Shown: positions 42,745 to 50,978 of the stretch, in pieces
How positions within the stretch are numbered: position 1 is the first letter of the stretch
How the letters are laid out: every line of letters begins with the position of its first letter
NCBI RefSeq assembly: GCF_900115265.1
Contig: NZ_FOVU01000013.1
Coordinates: forward strand, 62,001 to 126,000
DNA length: 64,000 nucleotides
From: Bradyrhizobium sp. Ghvi
GTDB lineage: Bacteria; Pseudomonadota; Alphaproteobacteria; Rhizobiales; Xanthobacteraceae
Direction: 5' to 3'
The notes under the pieces: generated by a model
The model's input: the letters and a program-made list of their open reading frames with translations, nothing else
Database searches by the model: none
What the model was told of the DNA's origin: nothing
Translations under genes and position numbers: made by a program

Positions 42745-44400
42745 ATGATGACGGATCGAAACGACCTCGTGTTCGCCGACACGATCGTGGACCATGTGCC
42801 CGGCAATGCTCCCGGCGCCCGGGAGATCGGCTTCGAAATTGCCGAGCACTACAACGCCAGCGAAATCCTGTTCGCTAATCTCGTGGCGGGTCGTGCTGAC
42901 AAGGTCGCGATTTTTACCGCGACCGGCAACACCAGCTATGGTGAATTGTGCGCCAAGGCCGCCAAATGCGGCAATGCGCTGAAGTCGCTCGGGCTCGTCG
43001 CCGGTGACCGCGTGCTGCTGCTGCTGAACGACACGGCGTCCTATCCCGCGGTGTTTTTCGGCGCGGTCCGTGCCGGCTTCGTGCCGATGCTGATCAATAC
43101 GCTGTCGCCCAAGGACCTCATCGGCTTCTACCTGCATGATTCGGCCGCGCCAGTCGCGGTCGTCGATGCCGAGTACGCCGCCCTGTTCGACCGGGAAACG
43201 ATTGCGGGAACACGGTTGCGCACGTTGATCATTCTCAACGGTGACGCAGCGCGAGAGCCGTCCTCAATCAAGGTGCTGGATGGCGATCGATGGTTCGCCC
43301 AATTTCCTGCAGAGCTGGAAGCTGCGCCCACGCGTCGCGATGACATGGCGTTCTGGATGTACTCCTCCGGCAGCACCGGCCGGCCGAAGGGGATCGTGCA
43401 TCTCCAGCACGATATGGCCTACACGGCTGACAGCTTCGGACAGTACATTCTCGGCATCACCGAGAGCGATATCTGCTTCTCCGTGCCGAAGATCTTCTTC
43501 GCCTATGGCTTCGGCAATTCGATCACGTTCCCGTTCTCGGTCGGCGCCAGCACGGTGCTGCTCGCCGGGCGGCCCGAGCCGGGCGCTGTCCTGGACCTGA
43601 TCGAGCGGTTCAAGCCGACGCTCTTCTTCGGCCTGCCGACGCTGTACAACGCGATGCTGCATCATCCGCGCATCGAAACCGCCGACCTGTCGAGCGTGCG
43701 TCTCTGCCTGTCGGCCGCCGAAGTGCTGTCGCAGGATATCTTCAACGAGTGGAGGCGACGCTTCGGGCTCGAGATCGTCGAAGGGCTCGGATCGACCGAA
43801 GTGCTGCACATCTATCTCTCCAACACGCGCGAGCAGAAGAAGACTGGTACCGCCGGCAAGCGCGTGCCCGGCTACGAGATCCGGTTAACGACACCCGAAG
43901 GGGCGCCTGTCGCCCAAGGCGAAGAAGGCGTGATGTGGGTGCGCGGTCACTCCAATGCGCCGTGCTACTGGAATAGGCCCGACAAGACTGCGCAGACCAT
44001 GCGTGAGGCGGGCTGGATCTGGACCGGCGACAGGCTGGTTGAGGATGCCGACGGCTTCTTCACCTTCGTCGGCCGTGTCGACGATCTCATCAAGGTGAGC
44101 GGCCAGTGGATCTACCCGGTCGAGATCGAGCTGTGCCTGTCCGACCATCCCGCCGTCCGTGAATGCGCGGTCCTTGGTCTCGAGCTTCCCGATCGCCGTA
44201 TGACCACGAAAGCCTTCGTGATCCTTCGCGACGGTCATGCGGCGAGCGAGACGTTGACGCGGGAGCTGCAGGATCACGTCAAATCGAAGCTGCTTCCCTA
44301 CAAATACCCGCGCCTGATCGAATATCGGTCCGATCTGCCGAAGACGGGCACGGGCAAGATCGACCGGCAGAAGTTGCGCAGCGCCCCGTTGGTGGCCTGA
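42745..44400 (+). CDS. Benzoate-CoA ligase family protein (probable salicylate-CoA ligase)
   Basis: A 551-residue acyl-adenylate enzyme. The AMP-binding loop is YSSGSTGRPKGIVH, with GSTEVLHIYLSN and WTGDRLVEDADGFFTFVGR further on, and the C-terminal KTGTGKIDRQKLR contains the catalytic Lys. It would activate salicylate or another aromatic acid with CoA and ATP. It starts ten bases after the monooxygenase stop, so it is in the same operon. The exact acid is inferred from context. Confidence 0.87.
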   Translation: MMTDRNDLVFADTIVDHVPGNAPGAREIGFEIAEHYNASEILFANLVAGRADKVAIFTATGNTSYGELCAKAAKCGNALKSLGLVAGDRVLLLLNDTASYPAVFFGAVRAGFVPMLINTLSPKDLIGFYLHDSAAPVAVVDAEYAALFDRETIAGTRLRTLIILNGDAAREPSSIKVLDGDRWFAQFPAELEAAPTRRDDMAFWMYSSGSTGRPKGIVHLQHDMAYTADSFGQYILGITESDICFSVPKIFFAYGFGNSITFPFSVGASTVLLAGRPEPGAVLDLIERFKPTLFFGLPTLYNAMLHHPRIETADLSSVRLCLSAAEVLSQDIFNEWRRRFGLEIVEGLGSTEVLHIYLSNTREQKKTGTAGKRVPGYEIRLTTPEGAPVAQGEEGVMWVRGHSNAPCYWNRPDKTAQTMREAGWIWTGDRLVEDADGFFTFVGRVDDLIKVSGQWIYPVEIELCLSDHPAVRECAVLGLELPDRRMTTKAFVILRDGHAASETLTRELQDHVKSKLLPYKYPRLIEYRSDLPKTGTGKIDRQKLRSAPLVA

Positions 44401-44468
44401 ACCAGCAGCCTGCTCTCCCAAGTCTCCTGAAGTCACAGCCTAGAAACCCACGCTCACTGGAGTTCGTG

Positions 44469-45824
44469 ATGTCCGCTGCTGATATTGTCGACGTAACCGA
44501 GGTCATCGAAGAGGCGCGGTTCGGACGCCTCCAGCTTCTGATTCTCGTTCTTTGCGCGTGGATTGCGCTGCTCGACGGTTTCGACACCCAGGCGATCGCC
44601 TATGTCGCGCCTGTGATTGCCGAGAAATGGGGGATCGCCATGGCCGGCTTCGGTCCGATCTTCGGCGCGGGCCTCGCCGGACTCGCCGTCGGAGCATTCG
44701 TCCTCAGCCCGGCGGCCGACCGGCTCGGCCGAAAGAGCGTGATCCTGCTGTCCGTGCTGCTGTTCGGGGTGTTTGCACTCGTCACGGCGCGCGCGACCAC
44801 GCTGAACGAGCTCTTGGTCTACCGCTTCCTGACCGGCCTCGGCCTCGGCGGCGCCATGCCCAACATCGTCGCGTTGACCAGCGAATACGCGCCGAAGCGG
44901 ATGCGCGCGCTGCTCATCGCCATCATGTTCTGCGGCTTTCCGCTGGGCTCGACGATCGGCGGCCTGATCAGCGCGCCTCTGATCGCGGCGTTCGGCTGGC
45001 AGGCGGTCTTCGTCGTCGGCGGCGTGCTTCCGCTTCTCACCCTGATCGTGCTGTTGGCCTGGCTGCCCGAGTCGATCCGCTATCTCCTGACGCGCGACGT
45101 CGCAGATGTCAGGATCGCGAAATTGCTCGCGAGGCTTGATCCGGGCATCTCCGCGACCGCGGCGAGCCGCTACGTCGTGCATGGCTCGCAAGCGTCCGGT
45201 TTCCCGGCGACGAAGCTCCTCGTCGAAGGCCGAGCATCCATGACGGTGCTGCTATGGGTCGCGTTCTTCATGAACCTGCTCGTCATGTACTTCCTCGTGA
45301 ACTGGATGCCCTCGCTGCTCAAGGCGAGTGGCCTGCCGCTCAAAATCGCGATCCTCTCGACGGCAGTGCTGAATGCCGGGGGTGTCGTCGGCGCGATCGT
45401 TCTTGGCCGCTTCGTCGATCGGCTCGAGCCGTATCTGGTGCTTGGCGGCGCCTATCTGGCCTCGGCGCTCTTCATCGCGGGGATCGCATTCGGGTCGGCC
45501 AACGTCTGGACGCTGATGATCTCGACCTTCCTCGCCGGTTTCGGCGTCGTCGGTGCGCAGATCGGCATGAACGCGCTGGCCGCCGGCCTCTATCCGACCG
45601 AGATCCGCTCCACCGGCGTGGGCTGGGCGCTGGGTGTGGGCCGCATCGGCTCGATCATAGGCCCGGTCGCGGGAGGCGTCTTGCTTGGCTTCGGGTGGAC
45701 TGCGCAGTCCGTCGTCCTGACCGCGGCGGTGCCGGCCGTGCTGGCGGGCCTCGCGGTGATCGCTCTGCGCCGGCGGGAGCCGTCGCTCAAGCTCGTGCCA
45801 TCGGCCGCGACCCTCCATCACTAA
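44469..45824 (+). CDS. MFS transporter, aromatic acid:H+ symporter (AAHS) type
   Basis: A 451-residue 12-helix transporter. LLDGFDTQAIAYVAPVIAEKW is the hallmark of the AAHS family, with DRLGRKSVILL in the loop between helices 2 and 3. GGAG lies seven bases before the ATG. It lies within the operon and would import the aromatic acid degraded by the neighbours. Confidence 0.9.
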   Translation: MSAADIVDVTEVIEEARFGRLQLLILVLCAWIALLDGFDTQAIAYVAPVIAEKWGIAMAGFGPIFGAGLAGLAVGAFVLSPAADRLGRKSVILLSVLLFGVFALVTARATTLNELLVYRFLTGLGLGGAMPNIVALTSEYAPKRMRALLIAIMFCGFPLGSTIGGLISAPLIAAFGWQAVFVVGGVLPLLTLIVLLAWLPESIRYLLTRDVADVRIAKLLARLDPGISATAASRYVVHGSQASGFPATKLLVEGRASMTVLLWVAFFMNLLVMYFLVNWMPSLLKASGLPLKIAILSTAVLNAGGVVGAIVLGRFVDRLEPYLVLGGAYLASALFIAGIAFGSANVWTLMISTFLAGFGVVGAQIGMNALAAGLYPTEIRSTGVGWALGVGRIGSIIGPVAGGVLLGFGWTAQSVVLTAAVPAVLAGLAVIALRRREPSLKLVPSAATLHH

Positions 45825-45838
45825 CAGCGAGACAGACC

Positions 45839-46915
45839 ATGTCCCATCAAGCCATCATGGCGCCGACCGCCGACACGCCGGAGCGTCGCGCTTTCTACGA
45901 CAAGATCGACAAGAGGAATCTGACGGCCCTGTGGCTGTCGCTGGCCGATCTCGTCACGCCCGAACCGAGAAGCGCGTGCCGGCCCGCGTCCTGGCGCTTC
46001 GACGAGATCCGCGCCTACATGCTCGAGGCCGGAAACCTCATCACCGCCAAGGAGGCGGAGCGCAGGGTTCTCGTTCTCGAAAATCCGGGCTTGCGGGGGC
46101 AGTCGAAGATCACGACGGATCTCTACGCCGGCGTGCAGCTGGTGATGCCAGGTGAGGTCGCGCCGGCGCATCGCCATACCCAATCCGCGCTGCGCTTCAT
46201 CCTCGAAGGCGAGGGCGCCTACACGGCGGTGAACGGCGAGCGCACCATCATGCACGAGGGCGATTTCATCATAACGCCGCCCTGGGCCTGGCATGATCAC
46301 GGCAACCCCAGCTCCGATCCGGTGTTCTGGCTCGACGGGCTCGACATTCCCGTCATCCAGATGCTGGATGCGTCGTTCGCCGAGCATCTCGATGTCGACG
46401 AACAGCCGATCATCCGTCCGGTCGGCGACAGCGACGCCCGCTATGGCGTCAACCTGCTTCCGGTCGACCACAAGGGCGGTGGCGGCACCTCGCCGGTATT
46501 CAACTATCCCCATGCACGCACGCGCGAGGCGCTCGAGCGGCTGCGGCGTGCTGCCGCCTGGGATCCCTGTCACGGGCTCAAGATGCGCTACACCAATCCG
46601 ATCACGGGCAATCACGCCATGGCCACCATGGCGACCTTCATCCAGCTCTTGCCAAAGGGCTTTGCGACCGCGTCCTACCGCTCGACGGACGCCACGGTGT
46701 TCGTGCCGATCGAGGGTAAGGGCCGCAGCGTCATCTCGTCTCGGACAGGCGAGGACATCGTGGTCGAGTGGGGCAAGCGCGACATCTTCGTCGTTCCTTC
46801 CTGGTGTCGCGTGCGTCACGAGGCGGTCGATGGCGATGCCGTGATCTTCTCCTATTCCGATCGACCCATTCAGGAAGCCCTGCATCTTTTCCGGGAGGAC
46901 CGCGGCAATGCCTAA
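45839..46915 (+). CDS. gtdA: Gentisate 1,2-dioxygenase
   Basis: A 358-residue bicupin ring-cleavage enzyme. The iron motif is PAHRHTQSALRFILEGEGAY with two histidines, and the third His is in PPWAWHDHGN. It would open the gentisate ring to maleylpyruvate. It is followed by an FAH-family hydrolase with an eight-base overlap. The related 5-nitrosalicylate dioxygenase is an alternative. The second cupin half has the CRVRH pattern but probably no metal. Confidence 0.88.
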   Translation: MSHQAIMAPTADTPERRAFYDKIDKRNLTALWLSLADLVTPEPRSACRPASWRFDEIRAYMLEAGNLITAKEAERRVLVLENPGLRGQSKITTDLYAGVQLVMPGEVAPAHRHTQSALRFILEGEGAYTAVNGERTIMHEGDFIITPPWAWHDHGNPSSDPVFWLDGLDIPVIQMLDASFAEHLDVDEQPIIRPVGDSDARYGVNLLPVDHKGGGGTSPVFNYPHARTREALERLRRAAAWDPCHGLKMRYTNPITGNHAMATMATFIQLLPKGFATASYRSTDATVFVPIEGKGRSVISSRTGEDIVVEWGKRDIFVVPSWCRVRHEAVDGDAVIFSYSDRPIQEALHLFREDRGNA

Positions 46916-47615
46916 CGCCGACACTCACTCTGATTTCGTTTTGCCGCCGCCGCCGCATGCCTCGGTCGCGGTCCACAATTCGACGGCCCGCTTTCCGGTG
47001 CGCCGGATCATCTGCGTTGGCCGCAACTACGCGGCGCACGCCCGCGAGATGGGGCGCGATCCCGATCGCGAGCCGCCGTTCTTCTTCTTGAAGCCCGCGG
47101 ACACGGTCGTGGACGACGGCACGACGGTTCCCTATCCGCCGCAGACCAACAATTTCCATTACGAGATCGAGCTGATCGTTGCGATCGGGCACGGCGGAAC
47201 GGACATCCCCACGGAGCGCGCGCTCGATCATGTCTGGGGCTACGGCGTTGGCATCGATCTAACCCGTAGGGATCTGCAGCTTCAGGCCCGCGAGCAGGGC
47301 CGTCCCTGGGATTGGGGCAAGGGCTTTGATCTATCGGCGCCGATCGGCCCGCTGCGGCCGGTCTCGGAAGTCGGTCATCCCGACGCCGGGCGCATCTGGC
47401 TCGCCGTCGATGGTGCGCTCAAGCAGGACTCCGATATCTCCAAGCTGATCTGGCCCGTGCCGGACATCATCTCGATCTGCTCGCAGTCGATCGCTCTCAA
47501 ACCTGGCGACATCATCATGACCGGCACGCCCGAGGGCGTCGGCCCCGTTCAGCGGGGGCAAGTGATGACGGGCGGGATCGAGGGACTGGGCGAAATCAGG
47601 ATACCCGTAGAATAG
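46908..47615 (+). CDS. Fumarylacetoacetate hydrolase family protein (maleylpyruvate/fumarylpyruvate hydrolase)
   Basis: A 235-residue FAH-family enzyme. CVGRNYAAHAREMG, FFFLKPADTVV, NNFHYEIELIVAIG and DIIMTGTPEGVGP carry the metal ligands and catalytic residues. It would cleave the gentisate ring product to pyruvate plus fumarate or maleate. The operon lacks a maleylpyruvate isomerase, so either direct maleylpyruvate cleavage occurs or the isomerase is elsewhere. Confidence 0.88.
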   Translation: MPNADTHSDFVLPPPPHASVAVHNSTARFPVRRIICVGRNYAAHAREMGRDPDREPPFFFLKPADTVVDDGTTVPYPPQTNNFHYEIELIVAIGHGGTDIPTERALDHVWGYGVGIDLTRRDLQLQAREQGRPWDWGKGFDLSAPIGPLRPVSEVGHPDAGRIWLAVDGALKQDSDISKLIWPVPDIISICSQSIALKPGDIIMTGTPEGVGPVQRGQVMTGGIEGLGEIRIPVE

Positions 47616-47648
47616 GACTGTTGAAGTTGAGCTGAGCGGGGATCGCAC

Positions 47649-47685
47649 GCCGCGCCCGCCTTCGCCCGTTGGGCTTCGGCGCGGC
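47649..47685. repeat. GC-rich imperfect hairpin downstream of the gentisate operon
   Basis: GCCGCGCC (47649-47656) pairs with GGCGCGGC (47678-47685), with an inner GCCC/GGGC stem and three-base loop. It lies 34 bases after the FAH stop. It may act as a terminator or be a dispersed repeat. No U tract follows. Confidence 0.4.
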
Positions 47686-47771
47686 AGCCTTCACTCGCTT
47701 CGCTTTTCGGTGTGTGTCTTCGCCTCCGAATTGGGCCGCGGGCTGAGCAAAACGCCAACCTCCGATTGGCT

Positions 47772-48383
47772 CTATCGACCGCTAAGGCGCGTTGCGCGCC
47801 GCTTCTTGCGGGAGTCCGACGGACTCGCTGTGGAGGCCCGCTGATCCTCCTGCGACTTGAGCGTAGCCTGCACATGTATGGCCAGCTTCAACGCGCTATC
47901 AGCGTTTGAAGCGAGCCGGGACAACAGCTGGCCCAGCATTTTGAATTCCTCGCGCGTCAGCATTCCAAACAGTGCGTCGTTGACCGGCCGCTGCAACGCG
48001 GCAAGGCGGATCAACAGGCTCATTCCGTGCTGGGTGAGGGCAAGCTGCACCCGCCGTCCGTCTCCGGGATGGGGACGTTTCTCGAGCAGACCGTCCGATA
48101 CCAGCTTGTTGATCTCGTTGGTAACGAAGGCGCCGCTTAAGTACAGCCGCTCGGCGACCTGATTGACACCCATCGGTTTTTCCGCGGTCGAATTCTTGAT
48201 CGCGATCAGGATCAGATACTGGGTGGGCGATAGACCGACAAAGCTCGCGAATGTCTCGCGGGCGGCTTCCAGGCTCCGTCCGAACGCAAAATAGTCGTAG
48301 AGGACGCCGCGAAGCGTGCGATCTCCGTCCTTGTCGAGCAACTCGGGCTTCGAGGCCGTCAGCAGCGCATCGGACACGGGCAT
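47772..48383 (-). CDS. MarR family transcriptional regulator
   Basis: A 203-residue regulator. The winged helix is GVNQVAERLYLSGAFVTNEINKLVSDGLLEKRPHPGDGRR, with the wing RVQLAL. It ends in a basic tail (RKKRRATRLSGR). It is divergent from the flavin reductase-HpaB operon and a palindrome in the shared promoter is its likely operator. MarR proteins usually lose DNA binding when they bind an aromatic ligand. GGAG lies just before the ATG. Confidence 0.88.
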   Translation of the reverse strand: MPVSDALLTASKPELLDKDGDRTLRGVLYDYFAFGRSLEAARETFASFVGLSPTQYLILIAIKNSTAEKPMGVNQVAERLYLSGAFVTNEINKLVSDGLLEKRPHPGDGRRVQLALTQHGMSLLIRLAALQRPVNDALFGMLTREEFKMLGQLLSRLASNADSALKLAIHVQATLKSQEDQRASTASPSDSRKKRRATRLSGR

Positions 48384-48463
48384 TCTCTCCGCAAAATCAT
48401 AGCGTTGAACGCTGCCTAAAGAGCACGGATGCGCTCGGTCAGCAAGGGTATTGACATTTCCAA

Positions 48464-48484
48464 ATAGCTTTGTCAAAAAGCTAT
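48464..48484. promoter_or_regulatory. MarR-type operator overlapping the promoter of the HpaB operon
   Basis: ATAGCTTT (48464-48471) and AAAGCTAT (48477-48484) form a perfect inverted repeat with a five-base spacer. TTGTCA (48470-48475) and TATAAA (48494-48499), 18 bases apart, are a plausible rightward promoter, so the site covers the -35 element. TTGACA at 48451 is another possible -35. Binding would repress the operon starting at 48525. Confidence 0.7.
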
Positions 48485-48524
48485 CTGAGAATTATAAATC
48501 AGGACCTGCGACGAGGCGGTATCC

Positions 48525-49043
48525 ATGGAGGATCGTGCATTCAGGCGTGCCCTCGGCGAATTCGCCACCGGCGTTGCGGTGGTGACTGCGCGCGGCAAGG
48601 GCGGAGAGCTCATCGGCATGACCATGAGCTCGTTCAACTCCGTCTCGCTCGATCCGCCGCTCGTTCTCTTCAGTGTCGACCGCAAGGCCCGCAGCCTGCC
48701 GGCAATGCTCGAAGCCAAGGGCTTCGCCGTCAACATTCTCGCGCGTGATCAGGAGCAGATCTCCAACCAATTCGCGCGCGCTCTGTCCGACAAATGGGAC
48801 CAGGTGAAGACGTCGGTCGGCCATGCCGAGGCTCCGCTGATCTCAGGCGCGATGGCCCATTTCGAATGCGCGCCCTACGCGATCTACGAGGGCGGCGACC
48901 ACGTGATTTTCGTCGTCCGTGTCATCAAGCACGCGAGTCGGACCGAGGCCGCCGCTCCCCTGATCTTCTTTCGCGGCCGCTACCGCGATCTCATCGACGA
49001 AACCGAGCGCGAGCCGACCTGGCCGCTCCCCATTCACTACTAG
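48525..49043 (+). CDS. Flavin reductase (HpaC-like)
   Basis: A 172-residue FMN/FAD-dependent reductase. GEFATGVAVVTARGKGGELIG and MTMSSFNSVSLDPPLVLFS are the family hallmarks. It would supply reduced flavin to the HpaB-type monooxygenase encoded 20 bases downstream. It is the first gene of the MarR-controlled operon. Confidence 0.9.
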   Translation: MEDRAFRRALGEFATGVAVVTARGKGGELIGMTMSSFNSVSLDPPLVLFSVDRKARSLPAMLEAKGFAVNILARDQEQISNQFARALSDKWDQVKTSVGHAEAPLISGAMAHFECAPYAIYEGGDHVIFVVRVIKHASRTEAAAPLIFFRGRYRDLIDETEREPTWPLPIHY

Positions 49044-49063
49044 CTTTGAACCGGAGACCTGCG

Positions 49064-50533
49064 ATGCGTAGCGCAAAGGAATATCTGTCAGGCCTGAAGG
49101 ATGGCCGGACCATCTACATCAATGGCGCCTCGGTCGGCGATGTCACGACGCACCATGCCTTCCGCAACCTCGCCAGCTCCATGGCGGGCCTGTTCGACTT
49201 CGCAAGTGCGCCGGCGAACGCGGATCTGATGACGTTTGACACGGGTGCAGGTCGCGCCAACCGCATCTGGCAGCTTCCGACCTCCTATGCCGAGCTCGTG
49301 ACGCGGCGAAAGGCGCTGGAGGCGTGGGCCTCGCTGCATGCCGGCTTCATGGGGCGCGCGCCGGACCACGTGGCGTCCTGCATTTCCGGGCTCTACATGG
49401 GGCTCGACGCCTTCAAGGCATATGATCCCGCCCGTGCCGGCGCGCTTGAGAGCTACTACCGCTACGCCCGCGATAAGGACCTCTATCTCACCTACGTCAT
49501 CATCAATCCGCAGGCCGACCGTTCGAAGGGGGCCGCCGAACAGGCGGATCCGTTCCTCACCGCCGGCGTCGTCGACCGCGATGCCGAGGGGATCACGATC
49601 CGTGGCGCCAAGATGCTCGCCACCGGTGGCGTGGTGGCCGACGAGGTCTTCGTCACGACCATCCAGCCGATGCGTCCCGGCGAAGAACGCTATGCGATGT
49701 CGTTCGCGATTCCGATGAACACCAAGGGCCTCAAGATGCTGTCGCGCAAGTCCTACGAGGATGCTGCCGGCGCCGTGTTCGACAATCCCTTGTCGAGCCG
49801 TTTCGACGAGAACGACTCGGTTCTGTATTTCGATGACGTGAAGGTGCCATGGGACCGTGTCTTCATCGAAGGCAATGTCGAGATGTGCCAGAAGCAGTTT
49901 CACGCCACGCCGTGCCACGTCTACCAGAACTACCAGGCGATGGTCCGCCTGAGCGTCAAGCTCAAGTTCCTGACCGGCCTTGCGCATCGGACCGCGGACA
50001 TGAACGGCGTCACCCAGTTCCCGCAGGTGCGCGAAATGCTCGGCCAGCTCGCTGCCGAGACCGGCATGGTCGACGCGCTGGTGGCCGCGATGGAAGCCAA
50101 GGGCACGCAGGTCGGTCCTTATTTCATCCCGGACCGTCACACGCTCTATTCCGCGCAGGTGCTGACCCAGCAGCTCTATGGGCACGTCATCAATACGCTC
50201 CGCGAGCTCGCCGGCGGCGGCATGATCATGCTGCCTTCGTCGGTGGCGGACTTCGACAATCCCGAGATCGCGGCCCTGATCGGCAAGACCCAGCAGTCGC
50301 CTAAGGCCAACTCGCATGACCGGGTCAAATTCTACAAGCTCGCCTGGGATGCTGTCGGCTCGGAGTTCGGCTCGCGCCATCAGCAATACGAGATGTTCTA
50401 CGCCGGCGCGACCTTCGTCACCAAGGGTCATTCCTATCGCACCTACGATTGGGCCGGCGCCGACCGGCTGGTGCAGACCATGCTTGATTCCTACGACCTC
50501 AACGGGGTCTCGGCCGCCAGCAAAGCCGCCTGA
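49064..50533 (+). CDS. 4-hydroxyphenylacetate 3-hydroxylase (HpaB)-family flavin monooxygenase
   Basis: A 489-residue oxygenase component. DRSKGAAEQADPFLTAGVVDRDAEGI and IRGAKMLATGG are typical of HpaB, as is DDVKVPWDRVFIEGN. It uses reduced flavin from the adjacent reductase to hydroxylate a phenolic or heteroaromatic substrate. GGAG lies eight bases before the ATG. Because the downstream genes are an amidase, DUF2848 and a Liv-type importer rather than homoprotocatechuate genes, 4-hydroxyphenylacetate is unlikely. The substrate is not known. Confidence 0.88.
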   Translation: MRSAKEYLSGLKDGRTIYINGASVGDVTTHHAFRNLASSMAGLFDFASAPANADLMTFDTGAGRANRIWQLPTSYAELVTRRKALEAWASLHAGFMGRAPDHVASCISGLYMGLDAFKAYDPARAGALESYYRYARDKDLYLTYVIINPQADRSKGAAEQADPFLTAGVVDRDAEGITIRGAKMLATGGVVADEVFVTTIQPMRPGEERYAMSFAIPMNTKGLKMLSRKSYEDAAGAVFDNPLSSRFDENDSVLYFDDVKVPWDRVFIEGNVEMCQKQFHATPCHVYQNYQAMVRLSVKLKFLTGLAHRTADMNGVTQFPQVREMLGQLAAETGMVDALVAAMEAKGTQVGPYFIPDRHTLYSAQVLTQQLYGHVINTLRELAGGGMIMLPSSVADFDNPEIAALIGKTQQSPKANSHDRVKFYKLAWDAVGSEFGSRHQQYEMFYAGATFVTKGHSYRTYDWAGADRLVQTMLDSYDLNGVSAASKAA

Positions 50534-50549
50534 ACAGGAGAGACAGCAC

Positions 50550-50930
50550 ATGCCCGTCAACAAGAAGCACGACGAATTCTACACGCTCGACATGACCACC
50601 GGCTGGGAAGTGCCGGCGGGATATCCGGCCGGCATCCAGCAGAAGATCATTTCTGGCGGATTGGACGAGGAGAACCGGCGCGGGACGCGGACGCGGCTGC
50701 TCCGCTTCGCGCCGGGGGTCTACACCACTGCACCGTTCTCCCACGAGTATTGGGAAGAGGTTTATCTGGTCTCGGGCGATCTGATCGTCGGCAACGATGC
50801 GAAGGGCGAGGGCGGAGAGAGCTTTCCGCCGAACACTTATGCCTGCCGCCCACCGCACGCGCCGCATGGCCCGTTCAAGTCGGTGAACGGCTGCCTGCTT
50901 CTGGAGATGCACTATTTCGATCCGGTGTGA
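50550..50930 (+). CDS. Cupin domain protein
   Basis: A 126-residue single cupin. RLLRFAPGVYTTAPFSHEYWEEVYLVSGDLIVG and PPHAPHGPFKS carry potential metal ligands (His, Glu, His). It could be a small dioxygenase or isomerase acting after the monooxygenase. GGAG lies about nine bases before the ATG. It is in the same operon as the monooxygenase. Confidence 0.8.
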   Translation: MPVNKKHDEFYTLDMTTGWEVPAGYPAGIQQKIISGGLDEENRRGTRTRLLRFAPGVYTTAPFSHEYWEEVYLVSGDLIVGNDAKGEGGESFPPNTYACRPPHAPHGPFKSVNGCLLLEMHYFDPV

Positions 50931-50978
50931 TCCGGATCGCGGCCGCACAACATCATTCGACCAGCACAAGGGGGAGTC

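Noticed and set aside
49088..50563. 491-codon open frame on the minus strand opposite the HpaB-type gene
   Set aside because: The HpaB-type protein is strongly recognisable on the plus strand.
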